Below are positions 51,047 through 60,394 of a stretch of 64,000 bases of DNA, piece after piece. Every line of letters starts with the position of its first letter. The stretch's first letter is position 1. The stretch is from Undaria pinnatifida (lineage: Eukaryota; Sar; Phaeophyceae; Laminariales; Alariaceae): NCBI GenBank assembly GCA_012845835.1, contig JABAKD010000023.1, forward strand, positions 14,744,202 through 14,808,201, read 5' to 3'. Below the pieces are notes generated by a model that was not told the origin of the DNA, did no database searches, and worked only from the letters and a program-made list of their open reading frames with translations. Both the position numbers and the translations under genes were made by a program.

Positions 51047-51481
51047 ATCCGTCAGATTTATCCCCTCGAAAGGATTTATAGCTTACATGCACAAATTGCC
51101 CCCTTTCCCCCCCCCCCTCCAAACCCGCTCGCTTTTGATCAAAACCAGGCCCCCGCGTCCTTCAAAACTCCGCCCCACCCCCCTCACCGGTTATTCGACT
51201 TACAAGATTCACTTGATAAAAGGATACATTTCCCTTCAGAGCTGTCAGATTTTGTCCCCCTCAGAAACGGGTTTTATAGTTTCCGCGCACAGACTGACTA
51301 CAATCATCCTGTTGACCCTGATAGCTACATTGTAGTTGTAAGGGGAGTCGCCGACCTATATCCTTAATGAGGACACACAACTCGTAATGCGCGCGATCGG
51401 AGTATCACACACAGCTTGCAAAGATGAGTTTCGACGAAATCTTCGATCTCACAGCTGGAGTGTATTTTCATTTTTTATAAT
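51047..51481 (+). repeat. Family A, young copy 2
   Basis: Nearly identical to 22407-22850: CCGTCAGATTTATCCCCTCG, CTTTTGATCAAAACCAGGCC, TTCACTTGATAAAAG and CTTCGATCTCACAGCTGGAG. The C run is much shorter. From 51482 to 52003 no gene was recognised. Confidence 0.88.
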
Positions 51482-52003
51482 AATACTTCTGTGGCCACAG
51501 AGGAGCTTGTATCTCTATAAATAGGATGAAATATACAGGTAAGAAATAATAGAGTCGGCGCGGACACCGATTGTGCAGTTTTTTTTTTTGGAAAAAATAT
51601 GTAGTCCACGGATTTAATGAATATGTACATCATTGGACACGTACACAAACCCTCGCATATTCGAGAGGTGGGACGAACGCCCACGGCAAAAAAAAACTCT
51701 AGGAAATACTCGTACGACACATAAAACATGCCGGCATGTGTCAATCAGAAAACTAACATGCTAAACTGGACTCCACCAGGCCCCCTCGGTTGCTCGTGTT
51801 GACAGTCACCATGTATTTCAACTGCAACGTATGTATCGTACACGTATGTATATACAGTATCTAACTATGATTCAAAACGACAATAGAAATCTACCTGGTT
51901 TCAAAGAGACAAGAGAGGAGAGAATAGACCCAAAAAATGTGTGCGCAAGATACAATACAACCACACAACCAAAAGTGCCGCCACCGAACCATGAACCACT
52001 GAC

Positions 52004-52187
52004 CTTCTCCGAAGTGACGTACATCTCCACGAGGAGGTGCTTGATACACCGAGAAGAAAGCGGCGGAAAGTTTGGCGTGTTATATGTTGGCAGCCCCACC
52101 AGCTCCTGCCACGTCGAACCAGGCGAGAAGAAGCCGAACGGCAGAAACTTCTCGATCACCATCTTGGCAGCAATAAGCTCGCGAACT
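52004..52187 (-). pseudogene. hAT-like transposase relic, exon 2
   Basis: On the minus strand TTCTTTTCAG (acceptor, ending 52188) precedes a 184-bp open segment that ends GAGAAG before GTCAGT (donor, 52003). It encodes VRELIAAKMVIEKFLPFGFF, then an STWQELV stretch and LLVEMYVTSEK. A helical segment with -LPF-F-...-F/W--L, then P..SSR and a Leu-rich helix, is the layout that follows the BED finger in protist hAT-like transposases (family knowledge). Its one leading base completes the codon left open by exon 1 (AG|A, Arg), so the two exons fit as a phase-2 intron. The DDE catalytic region and later exons were not found downstream, where family A sequence lies. Confidence 0.5.
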
Positions 52188-52604
52188 CTGAAAAGAATAC
52201 ACAAAATACGGAGCAGAAGCGATTGGAAGGTAGGTGTTGGGGGCAGGTAATATGAGCAACCAACGAGCGCGTAAGACCAGATACCAGTTCCCTCTCTTCC
52301 CTTCACTGCCCAGATCAGGGCAGCCGGACAAAAAGGCAAAACGACATCGCAGTCCTACCAAATTCACAAAACATACCGGTGGGCTGAGATTTCTTGACGA
52401 ATTTGCAACACGCGGTATTTATATAACTTTTTTTCACGTGGTTTTGGTATACCCAATATCTGTGTTTTAAAAATGGATGGCGAGCTGTCGATATTAGATT
52501 ATATTGATATTATATTATGTTATACGCTTTAGCATGCCCTTGCCCGGACCCGTCTGATATGTGTTCGAGAACAAGTTTGAGTTCGCAATTTAACATACAC
52601 ACAC

Positions 52605-53164
52605 CTGTTCTTTCCAGCACAGGAATTCTTGCTCGCCTCGAAGCTCCGCTGGATGTTCCCTTGCGCTTGTTTGTGATTTCCAGCCTTCACAGCGCCAGCC
52701 ACTCCGCGCAGCCTGTGTTTGCTCTTGTGGTGGGTGGTCACATTGCTGCGGTCGCCCTTTTTGCAGGGAACCGTTGTCTTGTTTTTGCGGCACGAGGGGT
52801 CCGCCATGCAGAAGTACTTGTGTTTGTGGTCCTCCTCCGCTAACGGGACGACGTAGACTCCTAGCGAGTACATAAACGACCGCTCGCGGCAACCCTCCCT
52901 CCTGTAGCCGTCCGGCACCTTCAAGTCATCGACGGCTTTGACGATGTCCGCGGGCAATACATACACCTCTCCTTTCATGTCGTACACGAGCGCCGGTGTA
53001 ATTGCAAGCACGGCTTTATTGCCATCCACCTCGATTACCTCGGGCTAGCTCCCGGCTGCTGGTGGAGTAGACGAACTGCCATTACCCCTGTCTAACGAAG
53101 GGGCGGAAGATGAACTACCGCCATCCCTGTCAGGCGGGGATCCTTGCGGATCCGCTGTGTCCAT
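52605..53164 (-). pseudogene. hAT-like transposase relic, exon 1 with BED-type zinc finger
   Basis: Reading minus from ATG 53162-53164, a Ser/Pro/Asp-rich N-terminus (about 39 residues) runs to an in-frame TAG at 53045-53047. The same frame then continues with EVIEVDGNKAVLAITPALV and CRERSFMYSLGVYVVPL, and a zinc-finger segment with FCMADPSC, VPCKKGDRSNV and THHKSKH. Two Cys followed by a His pair suit a BED-type finger of hAT transposases. A basic/Gln region (QGNIQRSFEASKNS) follows. The exon ends AACAG before GTGTGT (52604), leaving two bases of a codon. The stop makes this copy non-functional unless translation starts downstream. Upstream of the ATG is a GT-rich, non-coding stretch. Confidence 0.6.
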
Positions 53165-53399
53165 ATTTCCTCTCCGCGGGTGCACAGATGCAATTGACGG
53201 ATGTGGGTGTTTGTTCCATGGTTTTGTGTCTGGGCTGCGGGTGGTTGTGAACGAGTGGGTGTGTTTGTTTGTGGGGGGGTTGGTTTTGTGTAGTTTTGTG
53301 TTGGGGGAGGTGTGGCGTCAGCGTGACGGAAGAGACGTGACGTCAGAATGCATAACACGAGACATGAGGTCAGAACGCGCTTGACCCTAATTTGCAAAA

Positions 53400-53815
53400 T
53401 TTACAATTTGTACCGGCCACTCCCGGTATTGTTACAAGCGTATACCCGTACCCGGGGTATTGTGCCACAGGCTTACAGAACTCACAGAACTTCTGGGTAA
53501 GGGTACGGGTTTCTTCCAGAAGTTCCGGGTACGGGTACGGAAGTCTTACAGAACTTCCAGAAGTTCCCGGCATTGTGGCACGGGCGTACAGAACTCACAG
53601 AAGTTCCGAGCGGGTATAAAAATGCTGTACCCGTACCCCAGGTATTGTGGGCACAGGCGTACAGAACTTCCAGAAGTTTCGGGTACGGGTATGAATGTCG
53701 TATAGATCTTCCAGAAGTTCCGGGTACGGGTATAATTGTCCCACAGAACTTACAAAAGTTCTTTGTAGGGTAATACCCGGGGTAAATACCCCGGGTACGG
53801 TTTGTGAGTACCCTA
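53400..53815 (+). repeat. Minisatellite M2: TTCCAGAAGTTCC arrays
   Basis: About nine units like those at 49130-49790: CAGAAGTTCCGGGTACGGGT, ACAGAACTTCCAGAAGTT and GTACCCGTACCCCAGGTATT. It ends with GGGTAATACCCGGGGTAAAT, ACCCCGGGTACGG. Confidence 0.9.
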
Positions 53816-54039
53816 CAGAACACGGCCTTGCAAAAAACGGCGGCCACAAGACTGCTGTGACACAGAGAAAACCAAAGTGGCTCGTGCATGTGATATATAA
53901 AAAAAGCGACAACACAAATACCGGCAAACTCATCCTTAGCATTTCCCGGCAGTATCCTAGATTTTTTCGTGCTTGCCTGGCATAATAGGCGGTCCCTAAA
54001 CGCGTGGACCAAAGCTCACGATATATTCTCATCCCTTGA

Positions 54040-54125
54040 CAACGTCCTCCGCAGAAACATAGCCTCTTCTATCCAGGCGCTCCTATCGCCGGGGTTTTCA
54101 CTCCGGCATCCCCTCCCAGACACTC
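54040..54125 (+). repeat. Short direct repeat V, copy 1
   Basis: CAACGTCCTCCGCAGAAAC, GGCGCTCCTATCGCCGGGGT and TCCGGCATCCCCTCCCAGAC recur at 55100-55185 as CAGCATCCTCCGG, GGCGTTCCTCTCGCCGGGGT and GCCAGCACCCCCTCC. The rest of 53815-54540 shows no gene. Confidence 0.55.
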
Positions 54126-54554
54126 AGGCATACCAGATACATATTATACATATATTTATACAGATTCACGTATCATAGTACAGAGACACACACCAAAACA
54201 CACACCACACTGGGCAAAAAAGTAAGGACCGTTTGAATATTTTACGTATACGCCCGTGGTACTCAAATTTTAAACTTTCGTCCAAACTGATAGCAGGGCA
54301 CAGAAGACGCGTGCTACGATAGAGGTGTGATAGCAATTTTTGGTTTAAATATTTTTTGAACAACTGCACTCCTTACCCCAAACTGGTCGGAATGCCACTT
54401 TTTTAATCGCAACGTGCTTCTTTTTGTAAACCTAGGCCATGGGTTTTGTTCGTTGAGCTGCACCTTCGTTGTTCTCAAATTCAGTCCCTGGGTCAGGCAC
54501 AGAGCTCCTTAAGCGAGTAGTCTCAGAAAACAGTTGGTGCACCTGTACTGTAGC

Positions 54555-54690
54555 ATGTGTCATTAGGAGCTCCATGTGGTACTTCAATCGCACGTGTTAC
54601 GGGGTGTGCAAACCGTGGTTAAGGACACAGGTCGTTGACTCCCCTTCTGATACTAGGGTCAACAGGGCTAAGGTGGTAAGCTTTGTTCTG
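54555..54690 (+). repeat. Family A tail, diverged
   Basis: GGTACTTCAATCGCACGTG, GTTAAGGACACAGGTCGTTG and CTAGGGTCAACAGGGCTAAG. From 54690 to 55100 no gene was recognised. Confidence 0.6.
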
Positions 54691-55099
54691 TACATGGAAA
54701 CTGCTGTATGACCCGCATTGAGGGGGACGAATTTTCATAACACTGTTGTGCTTTCCATCTGACAATGAGCATCACGAACTTCCACGTTCATCACTCATAT
54801 CGTTCCCAAGAGAAGAAAGCCGCAGAAACAAAGGGAAACCTATGCGCAAAGCCTGACTCCCTTCAACGCCTGCAGTACTTCCCGCTTACTCATCCCACGG
54901 TAGGGGCACAGAAATTAGTCAGCGCACCTCTACCGTGGCATGCGTGCTACTGTAATACCAACCGTTTTCACCTCAGAGTCCAAATGTAGCATACATTCGC
55001 GATCAGAGTAGTGCAAATACGAACACAACCCCCGGGCCAAAAAAAAAGCACACAAAAATCTCCCAAACAAAAAGAAAAAGAGCACATGCTCACCCCTTG

Positions 55100-55225
55100 C
55101 CAGCATCCTCCGGAAAAAAAAGCCTCCTCTCACTAGGCGTTCCTCTCGCCGGGGTTTTTGCGCCAGCACCCCCTCCCCCTCCCGCCTGCTGCTGCAACCT
55201 CTGCTGCTGCTGCTGCTGCTGCTGA
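55100..55225 (+). repeat. Direct repeat V copy 2 with (CTG)8
   Basis: V copy as above, followed by a CTG-triplet run (55201-55224). The poly-Gln frame on the minus strand is a translation of this run. Confidence 0.7.
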
Positions 55226-55368
55226 GGCGTGGTGCTTGCGTTTCTAGCGGCGGGCCTGCTCCGGAGGCTGTGTACAGCGAGCGCGGGCACAACACAAGGA
55301 AAGTACTGACCGTTTGTGGGGCAACCACCCCCGAAAAACGCCAATTTTTATAGAAAACCATATGCTAT

Positions 55369-55599
55369 GTTTGGTAAGCTAGAGAGTAGCGAGAGAACGA
55401 TTGCTATCCTAGGAGATGGATGGTGGCCGCAGACGGCGAAACAGGACGGGGATAGGAGAAGCAAAAAGTTTTTATGCAGTTTATGGAAGAAGCGTAATGA
55501 GCGCCCAAATGTTGGAGGTGCTTCTATTAGGAGTAGGAACGGTGCTCCGTCTCGAAAGGGATGCGTGGTCAATGGTCAAATGACTAAGGCAAGCAACAA
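55369..55599 (+). pseudogene. Duplicated exon family W, copy 1
   Basis: It translates as FGKLESSERTIAILGDGWWP, QTAKQDGD and KKFLCSLWKKRNER. After a frameshift it continues as LLLGVGTVLRLERDAWSMVK, followed by TGA and LRQATSK. It aligns with copy 2 (57000-57244) and the short copy 3 (57630-57687). In copy 3 the TGA is CGA (Arg), so the stop is a likely C-to-T mutation. The exon ends CAACAA before GTGAGTACG (55600), a good donor. No family was recognised. The conserved peptide and conserved border show it was coding, while the frameshift and stop show this copy is dead. Confidence 0.55.
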
Positions 55600-55603
55600 G
55601 TGA

Positions 55604-55851
55604 GTACGCCCCCCCTACAATATATACAATAGTTGAACTCGGTTGGTACCTACGCTGCCAAACATTATAGACATACTGGGGTTGGCGTCGGTCGGCAAAG
55701 ACGCTGTAAAACATGTCAATCACTGCGTACGCCCCCCCTACAATATATATTTTAGTTGACCTCGGTTGGTACCTACGCCGTCAAACATTATATGCATACT
55801 GGGGTTGGCGTCGGTCGGCAAAGACGCTGTAAAACATGCCAATCACTGCGT
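55604..55851 (+). repeat. Two tandem 124-bp units
   Basis: Units 55604-55727 and 55728-55851 differ at few positions: TACGCCCCCCCTACAATATA, CTCGGTTGGTACCTACGC, CATACTGGGGTTGGCGTCGG and CAAAGACGCTGTAAAACATG. They follow the splice donor of exon W copy 1, so they may be intronic. From 55852 to 56175 a long open frame exists but no homology was recognised. Confidence 0.9.
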
Positions 55852-56174
55852 GAGCTAGACAACCAGGGTACCGCTTCTTTTTTCTTGGCGGTCACCAGAA
55901 TGGTTATCGAGTTGTATCACATTGTGCGGGGTGGAGAACCCCAGCTCCGCAAAAGGGGAACGATCGCATCACGTAGTGTAAATATGGTAAGGCACCCACG
56001 AGGCAGTTACATAGTAATATCCATTGCTGTCTCTGGAGTGTCCACACCAGAAAACAAAGTAAGTAATTGGCGCGGTCATCCATACGCAAGAAAGTAGGCA
56101 CAAGGTGCCGAAGTCCGTCTTACGAGCGGTTCTTGGAAGGATGCAGTTCACCCTTCATGCGACTCGCCGAACAC

Positions 56175-56298
56175 CTAGATGCGCTTCGCGCTTGGTGCAA
56201 TCAATATCTGCCTGGTTGTTGAAAACCCGACGTGCTCCGTCCCGACATAGTAGGGATGCGAAGGTCTATGGTCATACGACAACGGCCATGTACAAACT
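56175..56298 (+). pseudogene. Exon family W, 3'-type copy (B1)
   Basis: CGCGCTTGGTGCAATCAATA, CTGCCTGGTTGTTGAA and GACGTGCTCCGTCCCGACA align with 57485-57592. Its end, GGGATGCGAAGGTCTATGG through to ACAAACTGAGTAC, aligns with the donor ends of the other W copies, but the donor GT is CT here, so splicing would fail. The translated core (RLVQSISAWLL) parallels RLVKAVPAWLADVLRPG in the other copy. From 56298 to 56940 only C-rich and CT-rich DNA is seen. Confidence 0.45.
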
Positions 56299-56939
56299 GA
56301 GTACACCCCCCCCCCCTTTCCCTTCAATATGTGCTACCGTAGAGGTACACCATTATTTTCTGAGGCTTTTTTCTAAGGCAAAAACTGATGCATTAACCAT
56401 TTTTTTGGGACTAAACAAAGAGTGTAACCTGATGAACAAACCCATGGCCTAGTATACAAATAACTTTTTAGCGAAATAAGCAGGACGTTCCGACGATTTT
56501 GGGCTAAGGGGCCCCGCCATTTAGAAAGCACTTTCGACAAAAAGTGGTATACCTCAATACCTCTATCGTAGCACGCGTGCCTCCCCCTTCCCTTCCCTAT
56601 GCCCCCTCCTCCTTAAGCTTCAACCCTCCCCCCAACCACATTACAAAACCCAATGGCATCCTAGTAGATCTGAGGACCTCAGCTGCGGTAATTTTCTTCC
56701 CTCCTCTGCTGCCCCCGCCCACAAACACACCAACTGCATAATGACAAAATCTACCCTTAAAGCGGTTTACCTTTTAAAAGAAACAATCTGTTTTGCTCGT
56801 CACCCCCATCCCCCCTCCCCTTCTTTCCTAGCCTATTCTCGGCCCCGTCTCGCCTAAAATACCCCACCTTCCATGGAGGAGGACGTGGATGCACGTGTGC
56901 GCCCGTGTGGCACAACAAGAGAGTAGGACTCACATAGTA

Positions 56940-57244
56940 AGAGAATTTGAAAATATACAAGGACCGATGGGATGTGTTAGAGGAGGAGACGAGGAAGTTA
57001 GATGAATTTGACATGGAAGAGTTTGGTAAACTAGAGAGTAGCGAGAACACGATCTCTATCCTAGGATATAGATGGTGGCCACAGACGGCGAAACAAGAAG
57101 GGGATAGCAAACAGTTTCTATGTAATACATCTAAAAAGCACAACGAGCGCCTGATGCTGGAGATGTCTTTGTTAGGAGTAGGAACGGCGCTCCGTCTCCA
57201 AAGGGATGCGTGGTCAATGGTCAAATGACTAAGGCGAGCAAAAA
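56940..57244 (+). pseudogene. Exon family W, copy 2, longest open version
   Basis: The frame is open for about 95 residues with KIYKDRWDVLEEETRKLDEF and DMEEFGKLESSENTISILGY. It continues RWWPQTAKQEGDSKQFLC and ends LLGVGTALRLQRDAWSMVK before TGA and LRRAKK. The strongly acidic helix and the matching peptide in copy 1 make former protein coding likely. The first codon of the open frame is TTG, not ATG, so an upstream exon is probable; AG dinucleotides just before (ACATAG, TAAGAG) could be acceptors. The donor is ATGAGT instead of GTGAGT, so it is probably dead. Function is unknown. Confidence 0.5.
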
Positions 57245-57484
57245 ATGAGTACGCACCCCCCCCCATCCCAATTACAAAAACCCCAACACGTGGTAGATCT
57301 GAGATCAGAGGACCTCTGGGATGATCATTCCGGTTCCACCTCTGGTGTTTTCCCTCCACAAGCACGCCACACCCACAACGGCAACCTCTAGCCCTGAAGA
57401 AGTCAACCTTCTGAGAGAAAACATCTGCTGTGCCCATCACCCCCCCCCGCCTTCCCTCCCCGTCCCCCTCACCTTAAATTACCC

Positions 57485-57592
57485 CCCCTCGCGCTTGGTG
57501 AAAGCAGTGCCTGCCTGGTTGGCCGACGTGCTCCGTCCCGGCACTGCACGGATGCGAGGGTCTACGGTCTCAAGACTACGAGCATGCATGAT
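57485..57592 (+). pseudogene. Exon family W, 3'-type copy (B2) with intact donor
   Basis: It encodes SRLVKAVPAWLADVLRPG, then TARMRGSTVSRLRACM, without stops, and ends CATGAT before GTGAGTACC, a good splice donor (57593). It is the least damaged of the B-type copies. A block at 57295-57425 upstream (GATCTGAG...GAGGACCTCTG) recurs at 56670 and 57745, showing that the duplicated unit includes intron-like DNA. No domain was recognised. Confidence 0.45.
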
Positions 57593-57629
57593 GTGAGTAC
57601 CCCCGCCCCCGCCCTTCCCTCCTCCCTAA

Positions 57630-57687
57630 CTGCGTCGTATCGACAGGGATGCGAGATCAATGCTCAACCGACTAAGGCAAGCAACAA
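57630..57687 (+). pseudogene. Exon family W, short copy 3
   Basis: After TCGACAG (possible acceptor) it reads GGATGCGAGATCAATGCTCA, giving RDARSMLNRLRQATNQ. The Arg codon CGA stands where copies 1 and 2 have TGA. The donor position reads ATCAGT, so it is destroyed. Confidence 0.45.
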
Positions 57688-57744
57688 ATCAGTACGCTCT
57701 CCTCCCCGCCCCAAATACACAACCCCATGACGTACAATACCTAG

Positions 57745-57955
57745 AAGAATATCTGAGGACCTCTGGCGTGGTCATTTCCGTCCCTCCCCTGGTGTCCCCT
57801 CCCACAAACACGCCGCCTCCCAGTGCAAAACTCCCACCACCACCGTTGCCTCTGCTCTGGGGGTCGGAAGAAGTGAGTCCGACCAGCCTGGCGATCTTGG
57901 GCGGCAGCCTGGCGAAAGCATCCACTGTCCACCTTTTTCAGGAAAATAATAATGT
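57745..57955. repeat. Duplicated block W-D, copy 1
   Basis: GTGAGTCCGACCAGCCTGGC, GATCTTGGGCGGCAGCCTGG and GCGAAAGCATCCACTGTCCA recur at 58085-58205. Both strands are open: plus gives VSPTSLAILGGSLAKASTVHL-like peptide, minus gives LPPKIARLVGLTSSD. The coding strand is therefore unresolved. Confidence 0.45.
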
Positions 57956-58059
57956 AAAAAGAAATCAATCAAACTGAACACACTGAGCATAGCACCAACA
58001 TATGCGCTTAGTCTACATTACATAAACACACCAAAATCATTCAACGCATGAAGAAAAAT

Positions 58060-58205
58060 CTGACAATATTCAGGGTGTCGGACGAGGTAAGTCCTGCCAG
58101 CCTGACGATTTTCTGGCGACAGCAGAGCCAGAGTGTGCACTGGGTAAGTCCGACCAGCATGACAATTTTGGGCGGCAGTAGGGCCAGAGCGTCCACTGTC
58201 CATCT
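58060..58205. repeat. Duplicated block W-D, copy 2 (itself doubled)
   Basis: GTAAGTCCTGCCAGCCTGAC (58088) and GTAAGTCCGACCAGCATGAC (58144) start two successive units. If plus is coding, each starts with a consensus splice donor; if minus, each ends GGACTTAC. From 58205 to 58350 nothing else was recognised. Confidence 0.45.
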
Positions 58206-58354
58206 TTCACAAAAAAAGAGAGTACAAAAAACTAGTTTACGTTGCTTCAATTTAATGAACATTCTAGTACACAAACACGAATGGTTATGATCCTACCGAA
58301 ATATTCAATGTGAATACTCGTGCTCCAAGGGACCTTTTCTTGCGTAAACATTAC

Positions 58355-58510
58355 ACACCCTGTACAACTACAACTGTAAACTACAACTGGCAACTACAAC
58401 TAACAGTTGTGTACGGTCGCAACTACCCGGCAGTTGTCTAAGACAACCCAGTTGAGCAGACTTTCCACAAAGTAGTTGTCCAGACAACTGGAAACTGGAA
58501 ACTAGTTATA
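58355..58510 (+). repeat. AGTTGTCC/GGACAACT palindromic minisatellite, left block
   Basis: ACAGTTGTGTACGGTCGCAA, CTACCCGGCAGTTGTC and GTAGTTGTCCAGACAACTGG. The right block at 59360-59680 shares the order and orientation, including TGTACGG(T/A)CGCAACTACCC. Confidence 0.75.
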
Positions 58511-59359
58511 TACCAAGGGGCTGGAGGGGCTAGACGCCGCGTTCGGCCCGGTGAACCTCACCGACGCGGTGGGGTCGGAGGTTCAAGTAGTATACTGTAG
58601 GACCGTAACACGGGAAAGGCGTGGCGCAGTGGTGCGTGATGGCGGCCAGGCTGGGTTGTGAAAACGGTTGGCCTTTGAAATAGGGTATTTTCTGATAGTG
58701 CTTGTATTTGTCAGCAGGAGTTGACACGACGTCTTGCCATACGCGGCAAAGCGAGAAAGGCGGGTTTCGAGGGGCGGCCTTGGTGGGTGTTTGGGTGTTA
58801 TATTTTGTTTTGTATGCGTTTTGGGCGGTTTCAACTCTCTTGCGGATTTTCCTGGCACGCTCAGGTAAACAACAAACGCAATCACGCGGAAGAAATGTTG
58901 AAGGGAATGGTAATAACTCTGGATTGGTGCGGCGATCAGGAGTCCGGTGCATATATCCGCTCTTGTACAGCTATCGCGCCGGTAACGTACACATGCGTGC
59001 ACGTCCTTTTCCCCTCTGATGATGAAGGTGTTGCCTTCCACGCATGTGTAATACAGTATACTACCGCTGCAGAACTGCTGGGGCAAGCGGTTGCCGCCAC
59101 ATCGATATCATTTCAGATCGGTGCTCGGTTGCCTTGGTTTTTCCTCCCGATATGAAGGTGTCTCCTACCCATGCATGCATTCGATGTTGAAGTGGTTTGA
59201 GAATGTAGTACACCCGGTATGAACTTCCATCATCAGCACCAGGTTTCCTCCTACTCCCCCCCCCCCACCTCTCTTTCAAGCACGGGAGAAACAAGGGAAT
59301 GGATACAGATGAGGCTGGGGGTGCCCCCGGACGATCCAAACACATGTTTCGCGTCCAAC
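58511..59359. other. Region between the two palindromic minisatellites
   Basis: It holds a long plus-strand open frame (58721-59152, ATG start, 144 codons) with HAEEMLKGMVITLDWCGDQE and FPSDDEGVAFHACVIQYTTA. It is single-copy and has no recognised domain, and the opposite strand is equally open, so a CDS is only possible, not claimed. A CCCATGCATGCATTCGATG palindrome-rich spot lies near 59170. Confidence 0.3.
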
Positions 59360-59680
59360 TAGTTGTCTGTCAGAAAACTAATAGTTTGTGTACGGACGCA
59401 ACTACCCAGTAGTTGTCCAGGACAACTTAGTTCCGCAGACTTTCCACAGTGTGGTTGTCCAGGACAACTTAGTTTCGCAGACTTTCCATACAGGAGTTAT
59501 ACAAGACAACTTAGCTGCGTAGACTGCCCACACGATAGTTGTCCAGGGCAACTAATTACGCAGTCATTTCAAACAGTAGTTGTCCAGGACAACTTAGTTG
59601 CGCAGACATTTCAAACAGTAGTTGTCCAGAAAGTTGCGCACAGTAATTGCTTGCCAGACAATGGGCAACTACCGTTGTTG
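59360..59680 (+). repeat. AGTTGTCC/GGACAACT palindromic minisatellite, right block
   Basis: Six to seven units of about 42 bp: TAGTTGTCCAGGACAACTTA, GTTGCGCAGACTTTCCACA. The core AGTTGTCCAGGACAACT is a near-perfect palindrome present at 59430, 59455 and 59580. Confidence 0.85.
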
Positions 59681-59689
59681 TACAGGGAA

Positions 59690-59905
59690 ACATTGCCAAG
59701 AGCAAAGCGCGAGAGCGTGAGTTAGCAATGTTTCGAAGAGGATGAGCTGAAACCTGGGAGTGCTGATCCTTTGCGCGATAGAAATTAAGGCATGTGCCGC
59801 GGAGGAAAAGGGAAACACCTGTCACCACGGTTGGTCCATAAGGCCGTTGAGGGTAAAACCTCGTACAAGTTAAGCTGAAGAAAAAAAGTGATGGCATCAA
59901 AACAG
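59690..59905 (+). repeat. SINE C, 3' part, with B-like end
   Basis: AAAGCGCGAGAGCGTGAGTT, GGAGTGCTGATCCTTTGCGC, CACCTGTCACCACGGTTGGT, then CCATAAGGCCGTTGAGGGTA and AAACCTC, which is the end of family B rather than C. This chimera links the two families. Confidence 0.7.
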
Positions 59906-60239
59906 AAAAAAAAACAAGTTTTAGGATATTCTGGGCTTAAAATAAAAGAGGTGTTCGCGATCTCACGGGTCTGGTCGACTCGGGAAATGTTTCGAAATCT
60001 CACGGGTCGGGTCGGGTAAAATGTCGACAGATCAAGAACTGCGCGTGTCGTGTGGCGTCACCCGCGAAGAATGTTGACAAAAAAAACGAATACGACCACT
60101 CACCTAGGAAGGTTTCCTAGGTCATCACACTACAATCAAGTAAGCAAAGGGTTAGCAGCGGTCTTTGCTCTTTACTGCTGCTATAGGGTTGAAAACTACA
60201 GAGACGGGGGAAAAAAAGATCCTTCACGGGTCAAGAGGT

Positions 60240-60385
60240 TGTCAATTTTTCACGGGCCTGGTCGGGTCGGGTCGGGTCGGATGTCGATAGCTCAAATTTT
60301 TCGAGGGTCGGGTCGGGTTGGGTCCCGAGGGTAGGATCGACCCGACCCGAATCGATCCTACCCGTGACAATAGACCTGACCCGCG
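60240..60385 (+). repeat. GGGTC/GACCC pentamer array 2
   Basis: GGTCGGGTCGGGTCGGGTCG, CTCAAATTTTTCGAGGGTCG and GATCGACCCGACCCGAATCG. It is related to 12315-12480 by the shared TTTTTCACGGG border. A smaller tract is at 59990-60015. Confidence 0.8.
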
Positions 60386-60394
60386 AACAGCCTC

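Noticed and set aside
56757..57440. A 227-codon minus-strand frame
   Set aside because: It is antisense to exon W copy 2, whose plus-strand peptide is conserved in a second copy; the minus peptide is low in typical protein features.
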